A stretch of DNA of 20,462 bases. Origin: Pseudomonadota bacterium (GTDB lineage: Bacteria > Pseudomonadota > Gammaproteobacteria > Enterobacterales > Enterobacteriaceae). Positions 18,475-20,462 of the stretch are shown here, one piece after another. The notes below the pieces were generated by a model. That model saw nothing but the letters and a program-made list of their open reading frames with translations. It made no database searches and had not been told where the DNA came from. Location: the NCBI GenBank assembly GCA_023425455.1, contig JAFACP010000140.1:1-20462 (forward strand), in the 5' to 3' direction. The position numbers and the translations under genes were made by a program. Within the stretch, counting starts at the first letter, position 1. Each line of letters begins with the position of its first letter.

Positions 18475-20332
18475 CCATACGCTGATCCAGGCGCTGATTT
18501 ATCTCGGCGCAGCGGCATTGATCGTGCCGGTGGCAGTCCGGCTGGGGCTGGGTTCCGTGCTGGGTTACCTGATTGCGGGCTGCGTCATCGGGCCGTGGGG
18601 GTTTCGTCTGGTGACCGACGCCGAATCAATCTTACATTTTGCGGAGATAGGCGTGGTGCTGATGCTGTTTGTGATCGGTCTTGAGCTCGATCCGCAGCGC
18701 CTGTGGAAGCTGCGGGTGTCGGTGTTTGGCGGCGGTGCGCTGCAGATGGCAGCCTGCGGTCTGCTGCTGGGCGGGTTCTGTTTTTTGCAGGGCATGAACT
18801 GGAAAGTGGCGGCGCTTATCGGCATGACGCTGGCGCTCTCTTCTACGGCAATTGCCATGCAGGCGATGAACGAACGTAACCTGACGGTTTCCCAAATGGG
18901 GCGCAGCGCCTTCTCGGTGCTGCTGTTCCAGGATATCGCGGCGATCCCGCTGGTGGCGATGATCCCGCTGCTGGCGGCGAGTGGCTCCGCAACGACGTTG
19001 GGCGCATTTGCGCTCTCGGCACTGAAAGTGGTGGCGGCGCTGGCGCTGGTCGTCCTGCTGGGGCGCTATCTTACCCGCCCGTTACTGCGGTTTGTTGCGC
19101 GCTCGGGCCTGCGGGAAGTCTTTAGTGCCGTGGCCCTGTTTCTGGTCTTTGGCTTTGGTTTGCTGCTGGAAGAGGCCGGGCTGTCGATGGCGATGGGGGC
19201 ATTTCTGGCCGGGGTATTGCTGGCGAGTTCGGAGTACCGTCATGCGCTTGAGAGCGATATTGAACCGTTCAAAGGGTTACTGCTGGGGCTTTTTTTCATT
19301 GGCGTAGGCATGTCTGTCGACTTCGGTACGCTGGTGACACACCCGGTGCGGATAGCGATCCTGCTGGTCGGTTTCCTGGCAATCAAAATGGCCATGCTGT
19401 GGTTAATTGCCCGTCCGCTAAACGTTCCCGGCCAGCAGTGTCGGTGGTTCGCGGTGCTGCTGGGGCAGGGAAGTGAGTTCGCCTTTGTGGTGTTTGGCGC
19501 CGCGCAGATGGCCCGCGTACTGGAGCCGGAATGGGCCAAGGCATTGACGCTGGCGGTGGCGCTGTCGATGGCGGCGACGCCGATTTTGCTGGTCGTGCTG
19601 GGGCGTCTGGAAAAATCAGCCAGCGAGCAGGAGCGTGAAGCGGATGAGATTGATGAGGAGCAGCCGCGGGTCATTATCGCCGGGTTTGGTCGTTTCGGGC
19701 AGATCACCGGGCGTTTGCTGCTGTCGAGTGGGGTAAAAATGGTCATCCTCGATCATGACCCCGACCATGTCGATACCCTGCGAAAATTCGATATGAAAGT
19801 TTTCTACGGTGATGCGACGCGCGTCGATCTGCTGGAGTCGGCGGGTGCGGAGAGGGCCGAGGTGCTGATTAATGCCATCGACGATCCGCAAACCAGCCTG
19901 CAGATGGTGGAGATGGTCAAAGAGCATTTCCCGCATCTGACGATTATTGCCCGTGCGCGCGATGTGGATCACTACATCCAGCTGCGTCAGGCAGGCGTTG
20001 AAGCCCCCGAGCGTGAAACCTTTGAGGGGGCGTTGAAGTCTGGCCGGGTCGCGCTGGAAAGTCTTGGGCTGGGGGCGTATGAAGCGCGCGAGCGCGCAGA
20101 TCTGTTCCGTCGCTTCAACGCCGGGATGGTCGAGGAGATGGCCGCGATGGCGGGCAGTTCGGCATCTGAACGTGCGGCGGTGTTTAAACGCACCAGCACC
20201 ATGCTGACGGAAATCATTAATGAGGATCGCAGCCATCTGTCGCTCGTCCAGCGTCACGGCTGGCAGGGCACGGAAGAGGGCAAGCATACCGGGGACCCTG
20301 AGGACCAGCCGGAGAGTAAACCGTCTGCGTGA
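18467..20332 (+). CDS. kefC: Glutathione-regulated potassium-efflux antiporter KefC
   Basis: CPA2-family K+/H+ efflux protein of the inner membrane, held closed by glutathione and opened by glutathione adducts of electrophiles, acidifying the cytoplasm for protection. The start is ATG 18467 with AGGAGG (18455-18460) 6 nt upstream, giving [14 protein letters not shown] and 621 residues (E. coli 620 as I recall). The frame is open further upstream inside kefF, but those residues are a shadow. Residues 1 to ~385 are membrane segments; the regulatory loop [10 protein letters not shown] at 259-268 includes D264; the cytoplasmic RCK/KTN domain has the nucleotide-binding motif GFGRFG at 406-411 and D-H-D at strand two, followed by the C-terminal tail. 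It overlaps kefF by 8 nt. No clear terminator follows. Confidence 0.98.
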   Translation: MDSHTLIQALIYLGAAALIVPVAVRLGLGSVLGYLIAGCVIGPWGFRLVTDAESILHFAEIGVVLMLFVIGLELDPQRLWKLRVSVFGGGALQMAACGLLLGGFCFLQGMNWKVAALIGMTLALSSTAIAMQAMNERNLTVSQMGRSAFSVLLFQDIAAIPLVAMIPLLAASGSATTLGAFALSALKVVAALALVVLLGRYLTRPLLRFVARSGLREVFSAVALFLVFGFGLLLEEAGLSMAMGAFLAGVLLASSEYRHALESDIEPFKGLLLGLFFIGVGMSVDFGTLVTHPVRIAILLVGFLAIKMAMLWLIARPLNVPGQQCRWFAVLLGQGSEFAFVVFGAAQMARVLEPEWAKALTLAVALSMAATPILLVVLGRLEKSASEQEREADEIDEEQPRVIIAGFGRFGQITGRLLLSSGVKMVILDHDPDHVDTLRKFDMKVFYGDATRVDLLESAGAERAEVLINAIDDPQTSLQMVEMVKEHFPHLTIIARARDVDHYIQLRQAGVEAPERETFEGALKSGRVALESLGLGAYEARERADLFRRFNAGMVEEMAAMAGSSASERAAVFKRTSTMLTEIINEDRSHLSLVQRHGWQGTEEGKHTGDPEDQPESKPSA

Positions 20333-20385
20333 AGTGGAGTTGCCAGCAATATTAAAAAATTTCTGTTTCTTTACCCTGCCGCCAG

Positions 20386-20414
20386 TCGACGAAAGATTAA
20401 GCTTTCCGTATAGT
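20386..20414 (+). promoter_or_regulatory. folA promoter
   Basis: TCGACG (-35, 20386-20391), a 17-nt spacer and TATAGT (-10, 20409-20414), 32 bp before the folA ATG. The surrounding bases GCCAGTCGACGA and GTATAGTGGCG match the E. coli folA promoter as I remember it. Confidence 0.78.
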
Positions 20415-20446
20415 GGCGGCAATTTTTTGCATCCGGGAAATTTTCA

Positions 20447-20462
20447 ATGATCAGTCTGATTG
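20447..20462 (+). CDS. folA: Dihydrofolate reductase, first five codons only
   Basis: The window ends 16 bases into this gene. ATG at 20447 reads MISLI, the N-terminus of E. coli dihydrofolate reductase, which reduces dihydrofolate to tetrahydrofolate and is the trimethoprim target. The call rests on these five codons, the promoter upstream, and the kefC-folA gene order of E. coli. The ribosome site is weak (GGGAA, about 8 nt upstream). Confidence 0.88.

Overview
The window is a stretch of ordinary core chromosome from a member of the Enterobacteriaceae. The gene order dnaK-dnaJ-nhaA-nhaR-rpsT-ribF-ileS-lspA-fkpB-ispH-dapB-carA-carB-kefF-kefC-folA is that of the first minutes of the E. coli K-12 map, and the proteins are close enough to E. 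coli that catalytic residues fall at the same numbers. Several differences point to a relative such as Enterobacter, Lelliottia or a neighbouring genus rather than Escherichia: rihC is missing between ispH and dapB, the cai/fix/yaaU block is missing between carB and kefF, a YgdI/YgdR-type lipoprotein gene sits after carB, and an ERIC repeat lies between ribF and ileS. The exact genus cannot be settled by eye.

Layout. Positions 2-2819: the 3' part of dnaK, an intercistronic hairpin, dnaJ and its terminator (heat-shock chaperones). Positions 2935-5102: the Na+/H+ antiporter gene nhaA, a strong hairpin, its LysR-type activator gene nhaR, and a terminator shared with the convergent rpsT. Positions 5127-5557: rpsT on the minus strand with a TTG start and two upstream promoters. 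Positions 5662-11639: the ribF-ileS-lspA-fkpB-ispH operon (FAD synthesis, Ile-tRNA charging, lipoprotein signal peptidase, ribosome-associated PPIase, last step of the MEP isoprenoid pathway), ended by a strong terminator. Positions 11797-12701: dapB (lysine/diaminopimelate synthesis) and its terminator. Positions 12781-17499: carAB with a detailed control region (RutR-like and PurR-like boxes, a GATC at -106, promoter P1 with a GTTT start, promoter P2, two ARG boxes, TTG start). Positions 17605-20332: the small lipoprotein gene and kefF-kefC (glutathione-gated K+ efflux). Positions 20447-20462: the first five codons of folA.

No previously undescribed system was found. The points most worth a second look are: a 127-bp ERIC element that supplies the last two codons and stop of ribF and lies upstream of ileS; a nested inverted repeat just before kefF that would bury its ribosome binding site; loss of the usual fkpB stop codon, making fkpB overlap ispH by 20 nt; a 9-bp inverted repeat in the dapB leader; and the absence of an intact yaaY frame in the rpsT promoter region. 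Comparisons with E. coli are from memory of its sequence and map, not from an alignment run here.
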